Assembly: GCF_900109705.1 (NCBI RefSeq)
Contig: NZ_FOAI01000002.1
Location: 1 to 64,000 of the forward strand
From: Roseivivax marinus
GTDB taxonomy: Bacteria; Pseudomonadota; Alphaproteobacteria; Rhodobacterales; Rhodobacteraceae
DNA length: 64,000 bases
Direction of reading: 5' to 3'
Both the position numbers and the translations under genes were made by a program. Positions 8,270 to 16,565 of this stretch are shown one piece after another. Positions within the stretch are counted from its first letter, which is position 1; every line of letters begins with the position of its first letter. The notes beneath the pieces are model-generated. The model made no database searches. It was not told the origin of the DNA and saw only the letters and a list, made by a program, of their open reading frames with translations.

Positions 8270-9709
8270 ATGACAGGCCGGATCCTGATCGTCGACGGCA
8301 TCGCGACGCAGCGAATCATCCTCCGGGTCAAGCTCGCCACAGCGTGCTACGACGTCGCCCAGGCGGCTACCGTGGCGGAGGCGCGCGCGCAGATCGCACG
8401 GGGCGGAATCGACCTCGTGATCGTGGCCGAGCACCTGCCCGACACCGACGCCGCGACCTTCTGCGCGGGACTGCGCGGCCCCTTCGCGCCGGGGGTTATC
8501 GTGCTCATGGATCAAGCTGACCCCGCCAGTCGGCTCGCCGCCCTGCGCGCGGGCGCCGAGGACACCCTGGTCCGGCCGCTCGACGAACAGGTCCTGTACG
8601 CGCGCCTGCGTGCGATCCTGCGCGCGCGCGAGGCCGAGCATGAACTGCGCCTGCGCGACGAAACCGGGCGCACGCTCGGCGCGGGACTAGGGCTTGCGGA
8701 GGAGGCTGGCCATTTCGCGCACCGGCCGCGCGTGGCGGTGGTCCATGCCCGCGACGCGGTCTCTCCGGCGCTGCTCTCGGCGTTGCGCGGCTCGCTCGGC
8801 GCGGACCTGCACGCCCCGCGCCGCGACGAGGTGCTTCGCGGGCGGGCCGGTCGCTTCGACGTATTCGTGCTGATCGCAGCCGACGCGGGAGGCGCGCTCG
8901 ACTTTCTCGGCGATCTGCGGGTCAGGCACGACGGCCGCACCGCCGCGGTGCTCTTCGTGGCCGAGGAGGCGCAACGCCGCCCGGCCATCACCGCGCTCGA
9001 CATGGGGGCCGACGATCTCGTCCTCGGCACCGCCTGGCCCGAGGAACTGGTGCTGCGGATCCAGAAACTGATGCGTCGGAAAGGCATCGCCGATCGCCTG
9101 CGCGCCACGATGAAGGCGGGACTTCGAGCCGCGCTCACCGACCCGCTGACCGGGCTGCACAACCGCCGTTACGCCCTGCCCCATCTCGACCGCGTGGACG
9201 AAGCCGCGCGCGCCGCCAACAAGGGATACGCGGTGCTGTTGGCCGACATCGACGACTTCAAGCAGGTCAACGATTGCCATGGCCACCAGGCGGGCGACGC
9301 GGTTCTGGCCGAGGTGGCGCGCCGCCTTGCCGAGAACGTACGGGCCGCCGACCTCGTGTCGCGCTTCGGCGGAGAGGAGTTCCTCGTCACCCTACCCGAC
9401 ACCGGCCCCGAGGCAGCCGCCGGCGTGGCCGAGCGTCTGCGCCGGGCGATCCGCGCTACGCCGGTGTCGATCGGTCCGGGAAGCGCGCCGATTGCCGTGA
9501 CGATCAGCGTGGGCGTCGCCACAGGGCCGGGGGCACAGGCCGGGCCGGACGGCCCGCGCGGCCGGATCGACGCCGCCGACGGTGCGCTCTACGCCGCCAA
9601 GCGCGCGGGCCGCGACCGGGTGGAACGCGCGCCGGTCCCCTGTCGCGCCCAATCCGAGCGCCCGGAAGGCGCGTCGATCATGCCGATCCGTTCGTCGCGC
9701 AGCGCTTGA
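8270..9709 (+). CDS. pleD: PleD-type diguanylate cyclase with two receiver-like domains
   Basis: 479 residues: receiver-like domain 1 (about 1-125), receiver-like domain 2 (about 150-280), GGDEF domain (about 295-460). The cyclase loop is RFGGEEF, preceded by RAAD, the RxxD product-inhibition site. The first receiver looks unable to be phosphorylated in the usual way: the acidic pair is reduced (IVDGIA) and the phospho-acceptor Asp expected in the LDVMMPG-like segment is Ala (VIVAEHLPD). The second receiver is also divergent. The start ATG is followed by a typical beta strand (RILIVDG). The gene is transcribed divergently from the DUF3572 gene and probably alone. Confidence 0.88.
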   Translation: MTGRILIVDGIATQRIILRVKLATACYDVAQAATVAEARAQIARGGIDLVIVAEHLPDTDAATFCAGLRGPFAPGVIVLMDQADPASRLAALRAGAEDTLVRPLDEQVLYARLRAILRAREAEHELRLRDETGRTLGAGLGLAEEAGHFAHRPRVAVVHARDAVSPALLSALRGSLGADLHAPRRDEVLRGRAGRFDVFVLIAADAGGALDFLGDLRVRHDGRTAAVLFVAEEAQRRPAITALDMGADDLVLGTAWPEELVLRIQKLMRRKGIADRLRATMKAGLRAALTDPLTGLHNRRYALPHLDRVDEAARAANKGYAVLLADIDDFKQVNDCHGHQAGDAVLAEVARRLAENVRAADLVSRFGGEEFLVTLPDTGPEAAAGVAERLRRAIRATPVSIGPGSAPIAVTISVGVATGPGAQAGPDGPRGRIDAADGALYAAKRAGRDRVERAPVPCRAQSERPEGASIMPIRSSRSA

Positions 9710-10066
9710 AGGGTCGTGGAGGGGCAGAGACGTGTGCGGGCGGCGCTGAATGGGAAACCGGGACCGTCCGCGTCGGTCACACAATTCAGCGCGCCGAGAA
9801 GGTCTCGAAGTCCCGCGCGAGTAAAGTGTCTGCGGCGAAAGCGTGCAGGCCACGCATGGGGACCGGGTGACGTCGTGCCAGATATCGCCGGGCCGTGTTC
9901 TTCGCTCGGCAACCGGAAGCGATCGAACGAAACGCATCTGAAACCTACGCAAAGATCCTTAATGCCTTGGACCTCCGCGTCTTGCCTGAACCGCGTCGAC
10001 CGGGTGCCCGGCATTCGAGCCGCGCGAAGGCGTCTCCGACCCGTGCGCCGGCCGCGCCCTCAACGG
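9710..10066. other. Intergenic stretch, nothing recognised
   Basis: About 350 bases between the convergent pleD-like gene and the periplasmic sensor gene. Frames on both strands run through it but carry no motif or ribosome binding site. No strong terminator hairpin was found. Confidence 0.4.
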
Positions 10067-10618
10067 TTAGTCGCGGTGGCGTTCCCGGAAACGTTCGAAC
10101 CGGGCGCGGCGCTCCTCGACATCCTCGGCCAGGCGGGCCGCGTAGTCCGCGCGGGCTTCGGGGGACATGCCCTCAACATACCTCAGAAGGACGGTCTGGC
10201 CGCGCGCGCGCCATGTCTCCGCGCGGGAGTTCTGGTCGGCGAGGATCGCGGCCAGCGCGTCGCGGTCGAAGGGGTCGGCACGCAGGGCCTCGATCGCCCG
10301 GTCGTAGTCGCGCAAGGGACCGCGCCGGGTGCGGTCACCCTCTTCGTCGGCGCCGTCACGCTGCCGCGCCTCGCGGTCGGCGCGCCAATCGGCCCGAAGC
10401 GCGTCCCGCATCTCGTCGCGTTGCGCCTCGGTCAGCGCGTGGATGTAGGGGAAGGACGGATCGCCCGGCGGACTGCGGTGGGGCGGGCCCTCGCGCAGGA
10501 TCACGCCCGCGACCAGGCCCACCACCAGCAGATTGCCCGCGAGCGACGCGATCAGCGCGCGGCGCAGCCAGCGATCCCCGCGGCGGGGCGTCTCGGGAGG
10601 TGTCTCGGTCATCGGCAT
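10067..10618 (-). CDS. Periplasmic heavy-metal-sensor-like protein (CnrX/ZraP type)
   Basis: 183 residues: a short cytoplasmic N-terminus, one membrane segment (LIASLAGNLLVVGLVAGVIL), then a charged helical periplasmic domain (ALTEAQRDEMRDAL, later ILADQNSRAETW and AEDVEERRARFERFRERH). This layout matches periplasmic metal or envelope-stress sensors that pair with ECF sigma factors. The start ATG at 10618 overlaps the stop of the preceding gene (TGATG). It is the last gene of a cluster with an ECF sigma factor and an EF-hand protein. The ligand is not known. Confidence 0.75.
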   Translation of the reverse strand: MPMTETPPETPRRGDRWLRRALIASLAGNLLVVGLVAGVILREGPPHRSPPGDPSFPYIHALTEAQRDEMRDALRADWRADREARQRDGADEEGDRTRRGPLRDYDRAIEALRADPFDRDALAAILADQNSRAETWRARGQTVLLRYVEGMSPEARADYAARLAEDVEERRARFERFRERHRD

Positions 10619-11007
10619 CACTCTTCCAGAAGCGCGAGATCGTAGGCGCTGAGCGGATCGACGAAAGCGGTGTCCCTGGCCGCGCTGCCGCTCCACACGG
10701 TATCGACCACGCCGGCCACGCTGTCCGGCGGCGCGATGCCCAGCCAGAGCCCGGCCACGGTCGCGGCGACCAGTCCCGCGACCTCGGCGCGGCGCAGGGC
10801 GGAGACCCAGCGCGCGACGAGCCCCGGCCGCGACGGCACAAGGGCCTGCTCCGCGCGGCGGTCCTGCTCGGCAAAGGCGTCACCGGCGATCCGGGCCATC
10901 AGGTCGGACGTCGGCTCTGGCGGGGCCGCACGGGCGGCGGCGAACCAGGCGTCGAGTTCTGTGTCCGGCGCGGCGACGGGGCTGTCGCGATCATCCCTCT
11001 TCGGCAT
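10618..11007 (-). CDS. Small single-pass membrane protein, probable anti-sigma partner
   Basis: 129 residues. The N-terminal 80 residues are cytoplasmic-looking and acidic (DTELDAWFAAARAAPPEPT), then one membrane segment (VAGLVAATVAGLWLGIA) and a short outer tail. No family is certain. Its place between an ECF sigma factor and a CnrX-like sensor matches the CnrY position in CnrYXH-type systems, so an anti-sigma role is inferred. The ATG at 11007 has AGGAG 7-8 bases upstream and overlaps the end of the sigma factor gene by 17 bases. Confidence 0.65.
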   Translation of the reverse strand: MPKRDDRDSPVAAPDTELDAWFAAARAAPPEPTSDLMARIAGDAFAEQDRRAEQALVPSRPGLVARWVSALRRAEVAGLVAATVAGLWLGIAPPDSVAGVVDTVWSGSAARDTAFVDPLSAYDLALLEE

Positions 11008-11557
11008 ATCCAAGCTCCTCTCGGCGGGCTCCCAGCATCTCGGCCAGCGCCCGCTTCCCGCGCGCCGTCAGACTTTCGACGGCACGCGGACTGATGTCCA
11101 TGATCGCGGCGATCTCGGGGTTTCCGAGACCGTCGAGGTGGCGCAGCACCACCGCCTGCCGCTGCCGCTCGGGCAGCGCATCCAGCGCGTCCTGCAGGGC
11201 CGTGGCGCGGTCGGCATCGGTCAGCTGCCGTTCGACCGAGGGGGCGTCGTCTTCCGGCTCGTGCGCCTCGTCCAGGGGACCTGTCCGCCGCTTGCGCAGG
11301 CGGTCGATGCAGAGGTTCGCCGTCACCCGGTAGAGCCACGTGCCGATCCGCGCCTCTCCGCGCCGCCAATCGGGGGCGATGCGCCAGAGCTTCAGAAACG
11401 CCTCCTGGGTGACATCCTCGGCCTCGGCCCGGTCGCCCAGGAGCCGCGTGGCATGGGCGAAGACGGCGGGCGTGAGGCGGATGGTCAGCGCCCGCGCGGC
11501 GCCCCTGTCGCCGGCGGCATAGCGCGCCAGCAAGTCTTCCTCGTCCGTTTCGGTCAT
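10991..11557 (-). CDS. ECF-family RNA polymerase sigma factor
   Basis: About 188 residues with both ECF regions: sigma-2 (residues ~10-75; DVTQEAFLKLWR and GTWLYRVTANLCIDRLRK) and sigma-4 (~115-180; LPERQRQAVVLRHLDGL, then a helix-turn-helix ending AVESLTARGKRAL). It directs RNA polymerase to stress promoters. The ATG at 11557 is preferred, but in-frame GTG codons at 11581 and 11572 are possible and none has a strong ribosome binding site. It overlaps the likely anti-sigma gene downstream, and an EF-hand protein gene lies just upstream on the same strand. Confidence 0.9.
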   Translation of the reverse strand: MTETDEEDLLARYAAGDRGAARALTIRLTPAVFAHATRLLGDRAEAEDVTQEAFLKLWRIAPDWRRGEARIGTWLYRVTANLCIDRLRKRRTGPLDEAHEPEDDAPSVERQLTDADRATALQDALDALPERQRQAVVLRHLDGLGNPEIAAIMDISPRAVESLTARGKRALAEMLGARREELGYAEEG

Positions 11558-11657
11558 CACGTCCAGCGGCACCCCGATCACCCCGCAGGCTTAGTCCGCG
11601 CCCCCATGCGCGCGCAATGACCGGCGGACGCCTGCGCGCCCGCCAGCCGGGTCACGC

Positions 11658-12284
11658 TCAGTTCGCGTCATCCGCGCCCGGTTCGGTGTCACCTTCGGGC
11701 GCGTCCATCCCGTCTTCGGTCGATCCGTCGTCCGCGTCCATGCCCGGGCCGCCGTGGCGGGCGCTGCGCATCTCCTCGGCGCTCAGCTGGCCGTCGCCGT
11801 CGGCATCCATGCGCTCGAACATCGCGGCGCGGTCGTGGGGCGCGCGCATCTCCTCGAGGGTCACGGCGCCGTCGCCATCAGCATCGAGACGCTCGATCAT
11901 CGCCTCGGCGCGCGCGGTGCGGCGCGCGGCGCGCATCCGCTCGGCGTGCGCGGCGACCTCCTCGGCGGTGAGCTGCCCGTCGCCGTTCTCGTCCATCGCC
12001 TCGAAGCGCGCGGCGGCGGGATCGGTGAACTCCTGCTCGCTGATCGTGCCGTCGCCATTGGCGTCCAGGCGGCGCATCATGCCGCCACCTTGCCCCCCCT
12101 TGCCGTGATAGCCGCGGCCCTCGTGCATGCCGTGGTGACCGCCACGGCTGCCGTGTCCGTCGCGGTCGTGCATCATCGGGCGGCCGTTGTGATCATCGCG
12201 CGGCTGGGCCAGCGCCGGTGCCGCGACAAGCCCGGTGCCGAGCACGACGGCGAGCGCGGGGGCGATCCAAGTCCTGGTGGTCAT
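11658..12284 (-). CDS. Exported EF-hand calcium-binding protein
   Basis: 208 residues: a signal peptide ending near ALAQ, a His/Gly-rich segment (about residues 35-65), then four EF-hand loops of the form DxNGDG/DxDGDG (DANGDGTISEQE, DENGDGQLTAEE, DADGDGAVTLEE, DADGDGQLSAEE) and an acidic tail. It should bind calcium in the periplasm or outside the cell; the His-rich part could bind transition metals. GGAAGG lies 9 bases upstream of the ATG at 12284. The gene precedes the ECF sigma/sensor genes on the same strand and may be part of, or a target of, that system. Confidence 0.85.
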   Translation of the reverse strand: MTTRTWIAPALAVVLGTGLVAAPALAQPRDDHNGRPMMHDRDGHGSRGGHHGMHEGRGYHGKGGQGGGMMRRLDANGDGTISEQEFTDPAAARFEAMDENGDGQLTAEEVAAHAERMRAARRTARAEAMIERLDADGDGAVTLEEMRAPHDRAAMFERMDADGDGQLSAEEMRSARHGGPGMDADDGSTEDGMDAPEGDTEPGADDAN

Positions 12285-12522
12285 GTCTGTAACCTTCCGT
12301 TCTGTCCTGTTGCTCGATCGGGCGGCAGCGATCTCCGCGCCGTCCTGATCCTCATACGCGCGGGACCGGACGCTCCGTCGCGCGGGCAGGAAAAAAGGCA
12401 AAGCCGGAACCCTCATGGACCCCGCGAACGTTTTGCGACATCGGGACGCAAGGACATGCTGACGCCTTCCCAAGGGCGGCCGTCACCGTCATTGTCCCGC
12501 GCGTGGCAGAAAGGAGCGTCGC

Positions 12523-12921
12523 ATGACGCAGGACAGCATTGAGCTCGAGGCGCGGGAAACGTGGCCGGCCCTGTGGTGCGGCTGGCGGCGCAAATGCCCC
12601 AATTGCGGCTCCGGGCCCATGCTGCGCGGATACCTCAAGGTGCGCGATACCTGCCCCGTCTGCCGCGAGGAACTCCATCACCACCGCGCCGATGACGGCC
12701 CGGCCTACCTGACGATCCTGTTCGTCGGCCACCTGATGGCACCGCTGCTGCTGTTCGTGTTCGAGACGTGGCGGCCCGAGCCTCTGACGCTCTTCACCAT
12801 CTTCGCGGTTGGCTGCGTGGGCCTGACCCTCTACCTTCTGCCCCGACTGAAGGGCGCGATCGTGGCCTTCCAATGGGCGCGCGGAATGTACGGGTTCGGC
12901 GGCGCGGCGAACCGCGCCTGA
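12523..12921 (+). CDS. DUF983 family membrane protein
   Basis: 132 residues. The N-terminal half has two zinc-ribbon-like CxxC pairs (CPNCGSGPMLRG and DTCPVCREEL); the C-terminal half has two membrane segments (LTILFVGHLMAPLLLFVF and LFTIFAVGCVGLTLYLL). This is the DUF983 layout, found widely in alphaproteobacteria with unknown function. GGAG lies upstream of the ATG. It is followed after 43 bases by the NUDIX gene on the same strand, probably in one operon. Confidence 0.88.
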   Translation: MTQDSIELEARETWPALWCGWRRKCPNCGSGPMLRGYLKVRDTCPVCREELHHHRADDGPAYLTILFVGHLMAPLLLFVFETWRPEPLTLFTIFAVGCVGLTLYLLPRLKGAIVAFQWARGMYGFGGAANRA

Positions 12922-12964
12922 CCGGCCCCTTTCTCCGCCCGCCCCCCGAGATGGCAGAGGCGGA

Positions 12965-13684
12965 ATGAGCGACACCACACCGAAGCCCCCCGTGCCCGTG
13001 CGTGACGCGGCCACCGTGATCGTGCTGCGCGACGCCGCAACCCGGCCGCGGGTTCTGATGGGTCAGCGCGGGTCGAAAGCGGCGTTCATGCCCGACAAGG
13101 TGGTCTTTCCCGGCGGCGCGACAGATCCCGGCGATGCGGCGATCCCTCTGGCGCAACCGCTGTCACCGACCTGCGCGGGGCGTCTTGCAGAGGATGCCGG
13201 TCCCTCGCACGCCCACGTCCTGCCGGTGACCGCGATCCGCGAGCTGTTCGAGGAAACCGGCCAGATTCTCGGCACGCCCGGCGCCTGGCAGGGGCCGGTG
13301 CCCGAGGACTGGCGCGCCTTCGCCGCCACGGGCCACATACCCGACGCCCGCGCCATGCGGTTCGTCTTTCGCGCGATCACGCCGCCGGGCCGGCCACGCC
13401 GATTCGACGCCCGGTTCTTCGTGGTGGACGCGACCGCGCTCGCCGGCGACCCGGACGACTTCTCGGCCGCCTCCGACGAGCTGTCGCATCTGCAATGGAT
13501 CGCGCTCGAGGACGTGCGCGCGCACGACCTGCCCTTCATCACCGAGGTGGTGCTGGCCGAGGTCGCCGCCCGCGCCGCCGATCCTGCCCCCCCGCCCAGT
13601 GTGCCGTTCTTCCGCAACGACGACGAGCAGAGCCTCTTCCTCCGGCTCGGCGGACAAGGTCCCCTGTCGGGCGCCGGACGCTAA
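12965..13684 (+). CDS. NUDIX hydrolase
   Basis: 239 residues. The core of the Nudix box is present as AIRELFEETGQ, with the metal-binding Glu residues of REUxEExG. The upstream half of the box (GxxxxxE) is not clear because an insertion follows the GGATDPGDA strand, as in some coenzyme-A or nucleotide-diphosphate NUDIX enzymes. Earlier segments VIVLRDAA and LMGQRGSKAAFMPDKVVFPGG match the N-terminal strand and substrate loop of the family. It should cleave a nucleoside diphosphate linked to another group; the substrate is unknown. Confidence 0.85.
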   Translation: MSDTTPKPPVPVRDAATVIVLRDAATRPRVLMGQRGSKAAFMPDKVVFPGGATDPGDAAIPLAQPLSPTCAGRLAEDAGPSHAHVLPVTAIRELFEETGQILGTPGAWQGPVPEDWRAFAATGHIPDARAMRFVFRAITPPGRPRRFDARFFVVDATALAGDPDDFSAASDELSHLQWIALEDVRAHDLPFITEVVLAEVAARAADPAPPPSVPFFRNDDEQSLFLRLGGQGPLSGAGR

Positions 13685-13714
13685 GCCGCGTCTGAGCTCC
13701 CGTCCCAGACATGG

Positions 13715-13746
13715 AAAAGGCCGGCCCGAGCGTCGGGCCGGCCTTT
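13715..13746. terminator. Bidirectional intrinsic terminator
   Basis: A 14-bp perfect stem (13716-13729 with 13733-13746) around a 3-base loop, GC-rich inside with AAA/TTT at the base. It lies between the ends of the NUDIX gene (plus) and metK (minus) and can serve both. Confidence 0.85.
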
Positions 13747-13775
13747 CGTCCGGACGATCGGGCGTGCGCCCCGCC

Positions 13776-14957
13776 TCAGACCTCTTTCTTCAACGCCTCG
13801 GCAAGGTCGGTCCGCTCCCACGAGAAGCCGCCCTCGGCGTCGGGCTCGCGGCCGAAATGGCCGTAGGCCGCCGTGCGCTCGTAGATCGGACGGTTCAGGT
13901 CGAGATGGGTGCGGATGCCGCGCGGCGTCAGGTCGATGACCTTCGGGATCGCGGTTTCGATCGCCACCGGATCCACCGCGCCGGTGCCGTGGGTATCGCA
14001 GTAGATCGACAGCGGGCGCGCCACACCGATGGCGTAGGACAGCTGGATGGTGCAGCGCTCGGCGAGGCCCGCCGCGACCACGTTCTTGGCCAGGTAGCGC
14101 GCCACGTAGGCCGCCGAGCGGTCCACCTTGGACGGATCCTTGCCCGAGAACGCCCCGCCCCCATGCGGTGCCGCACCGCCGTAGGTGTCGACGATGATCT
14201 TGCGCCCCGTGAGGCCCGCGTCCCCGTCCGGGCCGCCGATCACGAACTTGCCGGTGGGGTTCACCCACCACGTGCAGTCGTCGGTGATCCAGGTGTCCGG
14301 CAGGACCTCGCGGATATGGGGCTCGACGATCGCCCGGATATCGTCGGAGCTCAGGTCCTCGTCGGTGTGCTGCGTCGACAGAACGATCTGCGACACGCCC
14401 ACCGGCTGGCCGCCCTCGTAGCGCACCGTCAGCTGGGACTTTGCGTCGGGGCCGAGCATCGGCTCCTGACCGGATTTCCGGGCCTCGGCCAGGCGGCGGA
14501 GGATCTTGTGCGCGAACAGGATCGGCGCCGGCATGAGGGCGTCGGTCTCGTTCGTGGCGTAGCCGAACATGATGCCCTGGTCGCCCGCCCCTTCGTCACG
14601 GTCGCCCTCGCCGGTCACGCCCTGCGCGATATGCGCCGACTGCTCGTGCAGCAGGTTGGTGATTTCGCAGGTCGCGTGGTGGAACTTGTCCTGCTCGTAG
14701 CCGATGTCCTTGATGCAGGCGCGCGCGATCTCGGGGATGCGGTCCATGTAGTCGTGCAGCTTGTCCTGATCGGCCAGACCGATCTCGCCGCCGATGACCA
14801 CGCGATCGGTGGTCGCGAATGTCTCGCAGGCCACACGCGCGAGCGGCTCTTCGGCCAGCAGCGCGTCGAGGATCGCGTCCGAGATCCGGTCGCACACCTT
14901 GTCGGGATGTCCCTCCGACACGGATTCGGACGTGAAGTAGTAGGAATTTCGAGACAT
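13776..14957 (-). CDS. metK: S-adenosylmethionine synthetase
   Basis: 393 residues starting at MSRNSYYF. It makes S-adenosylmethionine from methionine and ATP in the cytoplasm. Family signatures are clear: [20 protein letters not shown] at the N-terminus, [12 protein letters not shown], and the phosphate loop [19 protein letters not shown]. The ATG at 14957 is chosen because the upstream GGAG is part of a SAM/SAH riboswitch; the open frame reading back to 14990 runs through that RNA. The gene follows lnt on the same strand, in the order phoH-ybeY-corC-lnt-metK common in alphaproteobacteria. Confidence 0.98.
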   Translation of the reverse strand: MSRNSYYFTSESVSEGHPDKVCDRISDAILDALLAEEPLARVACETFATTDRVVIGGEIGLADQDKLHDYMDRIPEIARACIKDIGYEQDKFHHATCEITNLLHEQSAHIAQGVTGEGDRDEGAGDQGIMFGYATNETDALMPAPILFAHKILRRLAEARKSGQEPMLGPDAKSQLTVRYEGGQPVGVSQIVLSTQHTDEDLSSDDIRAIVEPHIREVLPDTWITDDCTWWVNPTGKFVIGGPDGDAGLTGRKIIVDTYGGAAPHGGGAFSGKDPSKVDRSAAYVARYLAKNVVAAGLAERCTIQLSYAIGVARPLSIYCDTHGTGAVDPVAIETAIPKVIDLTPRGIRTHLDLNRPIYERTAAYGHFGREPDAEGGFSWERTDLAEALKKEV

Positions 14958-14966
14958 GTTGGTGAA

Positions 14967-15010
14967 TGCTCCATTGGATAACGCTGTCACGCCAGGAAGC
15001 CGTTGTGACA
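14967..15010 (-). promoter_or_regulatory. SAM/SAH riboswitch controlling metK translation
   Basis: On the minus strand the leader reads GTCACAACGGCTTCCTGG then CGTGAC, and about 10 bases later CAATGGAGCA. These are the P1 stem (GTCAC/GTGAC), the conserved pocket bases and the Shine-Dalgarno-containing 3' strand of the SAM/SAH riboswitch class known upstream of metK in Rhodobacterales. The GGAG that forms the pseudoknot is the metK ribosome binding site, so ligand binding should block translation. Confidence 0.9.
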
Positions 15011-15041
15011 GGATGTTGGGCGGCGAGCGGGCCGTCCGCCG

Positions 15042-16565
15042 TCAGGGCCGCACCCGACCCCGCATGACGATATGCCACAATGCGGTCGCCAGAGCCAGAG
15101 CCAGCATCGCCAGAAGCGCGGGCAAGTCCCCGGTGTGGCTGTAGAACGTGCGTTCGGCAGGCAACGGCAGCGCATGATCGATATGGCCGGCCTCCCCCAG
15201 CGGCAGCTCGGCGAGGACACGGCCCCCTGGATCGATCACCGCCGAGATGCCGGTGTTCGCCGCGCGCAGCATCGGCAGACCCTGCTCGATCGCCCGCATC
15301 CGGGCCTGTGCCAGATGTTGATAGGGGCCGGACCAGGTGCCGAACCAGGCATCGTTCGTCAGGTTCACCAGAACGTCCGGCCGTGCCGGCGCACCGTTCA
15401 CGTCCTGCGGAAAGACCGCTTCGTAGCAGATCAGCGGCAGCGCCTGCCCCAGATCGCCGAGGTCCAGAAGCCGCGGACCGGGACCCGCGGAATAACCGCC
15501 TTCGGCGCGGGCTGCGAGGCCCGACACGTTGATGTGCCGGAACAGCCACGCGGCGGGCATGTATTCCCCGAACGGCACGAGGTGGTGCTTGTCGTAGACG
15601 TCCTGCACGGCGCCGCCCGGGCCGAGCACGGCGGCCGAGTTGTAGTAGCGTCCACCCTCCTCGCGCTGAAGGCCGACGACCAGCGGCACGTCTCCGGCGG
15701 CCTCGGACATGATCGAGAAGGCCTCGTCCGCGTTGTCGAGCATCATCGGCAGTGCCGTCTCGGACCAGAGCACGAGGTCGGGCTGCGGCTCGGCCTCGGT
15801 CGCCGCCATCTGGCGCTGGAAGAACATGGGGATCAGCTCGGGACGCCACTTCTCGTCCTGCGGCGCGTTGGGTTGCACGAGACGCACCACCGGACGGTCC
15901 GAGAGGTCGCCCGGCGCCGGTCGCAGCAGAAGGCCGCCACCGAGCATCGCGACCGCCAGCACCAAGGCACCAGCCCCCCGCAGAACGGAGCGCCGGGCCA
16001 CCGCACTCGCCGCCAGCGCGGCCAGGCCGAGTGCCGCGAGGGTCAGCCCGTGCGGTCCGAGGATCGCGGCCCATTGCGCGCCGGGGCTCGGCGTCCAGAC
16101 ATAGCCCACGAGACCCCAGGGAAAGCCGGTCAGGATGTAGGCGCGCGCAAGCTCGGCAAGCGCCCAGAGCGGGACGACCAGCGCCCACGATCCCGCACGT
16201 GCAGCGGCCCAGGCCGGCGCCGCCCAGAACAGCGCGAGACCGGCCGCGAGCCCCACAAGCGCGAACGGGGCCATCCAACCGGTCACCGCCGCCTCCACGA
16301 AGAAAGGCTCGACGATCCAGTGCATTCCCAGGGCGAAGTATCCGGCCCCGAAGGCCCAGCCGGTCCATGCCGCCGCGCGGGCCCGCGCCGGAACCGCGAT
16401 CCGGCGGAGCAGCCAGACCTGCGCGAAGAGCGCGGCCAGCGCCACGGGCCACAGGTCGTAGGGCGCCTGTCCCAGCGCGAAGAGCGCGCCAAGGCCACCC
16501 GCAGGCGCGGCCAGCCGCCACGTCCGGGGCGGCGCGGTGTCCCGCGCCGCTGCTTGATCAGTCAT
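15042..16565 (-). CDS. lnt: Apolipoprotein N-acyltransferase
   Basis: 507 residues. About seven N-terminal membrane segments (residues ~20-215) are followed by a nitrilase-like domain (about 225-470) and a last membrane helix. Catalytic features are visible: LVLWSETALP with the Glu, YDKHHLVPFGEYMP with the Lys, and LICYEAVFP with the Cys, then NLTNDAWFG. It transfers the third acyl chain to the N-terminal Cys of lipoproteins on the outer face of the inner membrane. The ATG at 16565 overlaps the corC stop by 8 bases, indicating one operon. Confidence 0.96.
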   Translation of the reverse strand: MTDQAAARDTAPPRTWRLAAPAGGLGALFALGQAPYDLWPVALAALFAQVWLLRRIAVPARARAAAWTGWAFGAGYFALGMHWIVEPFFVEAAVTGWMAPFALVGLAAGLALFWAAPAWAAARAGSWALVVPLWALAELARAYILTGFPWGLVGYVWTPSPGAQWAAILGPHGLTLAALGLAALAASAVARRSVLRGAGALVLAVAMLGGGLLLRPAPGDLSDRPVVRLVQPNAPQDEKWRPELIPMFFQRQMAATEAEPQPDLVLWSETALPMMLDNADEAFSIMSEAAGDVPLVVGLQREEGGRYYNSAAVLGPGGAVQDVYDKHHLVPFGEYMPAAWLFRHINVSGLAARAEGGYSAGPGPRLLDLGDLGQALPLICYEAVFPQDVNGAPARPDVLVNLTNDAWFGTWSGPYQHLAQARMRAIEQGLPMLRAANTGISAVIDPGGRVLAELPLGEAGHIDHALPLPAERTFYSHTGDLPALLAMLALALATALWHIVMRGRVRP

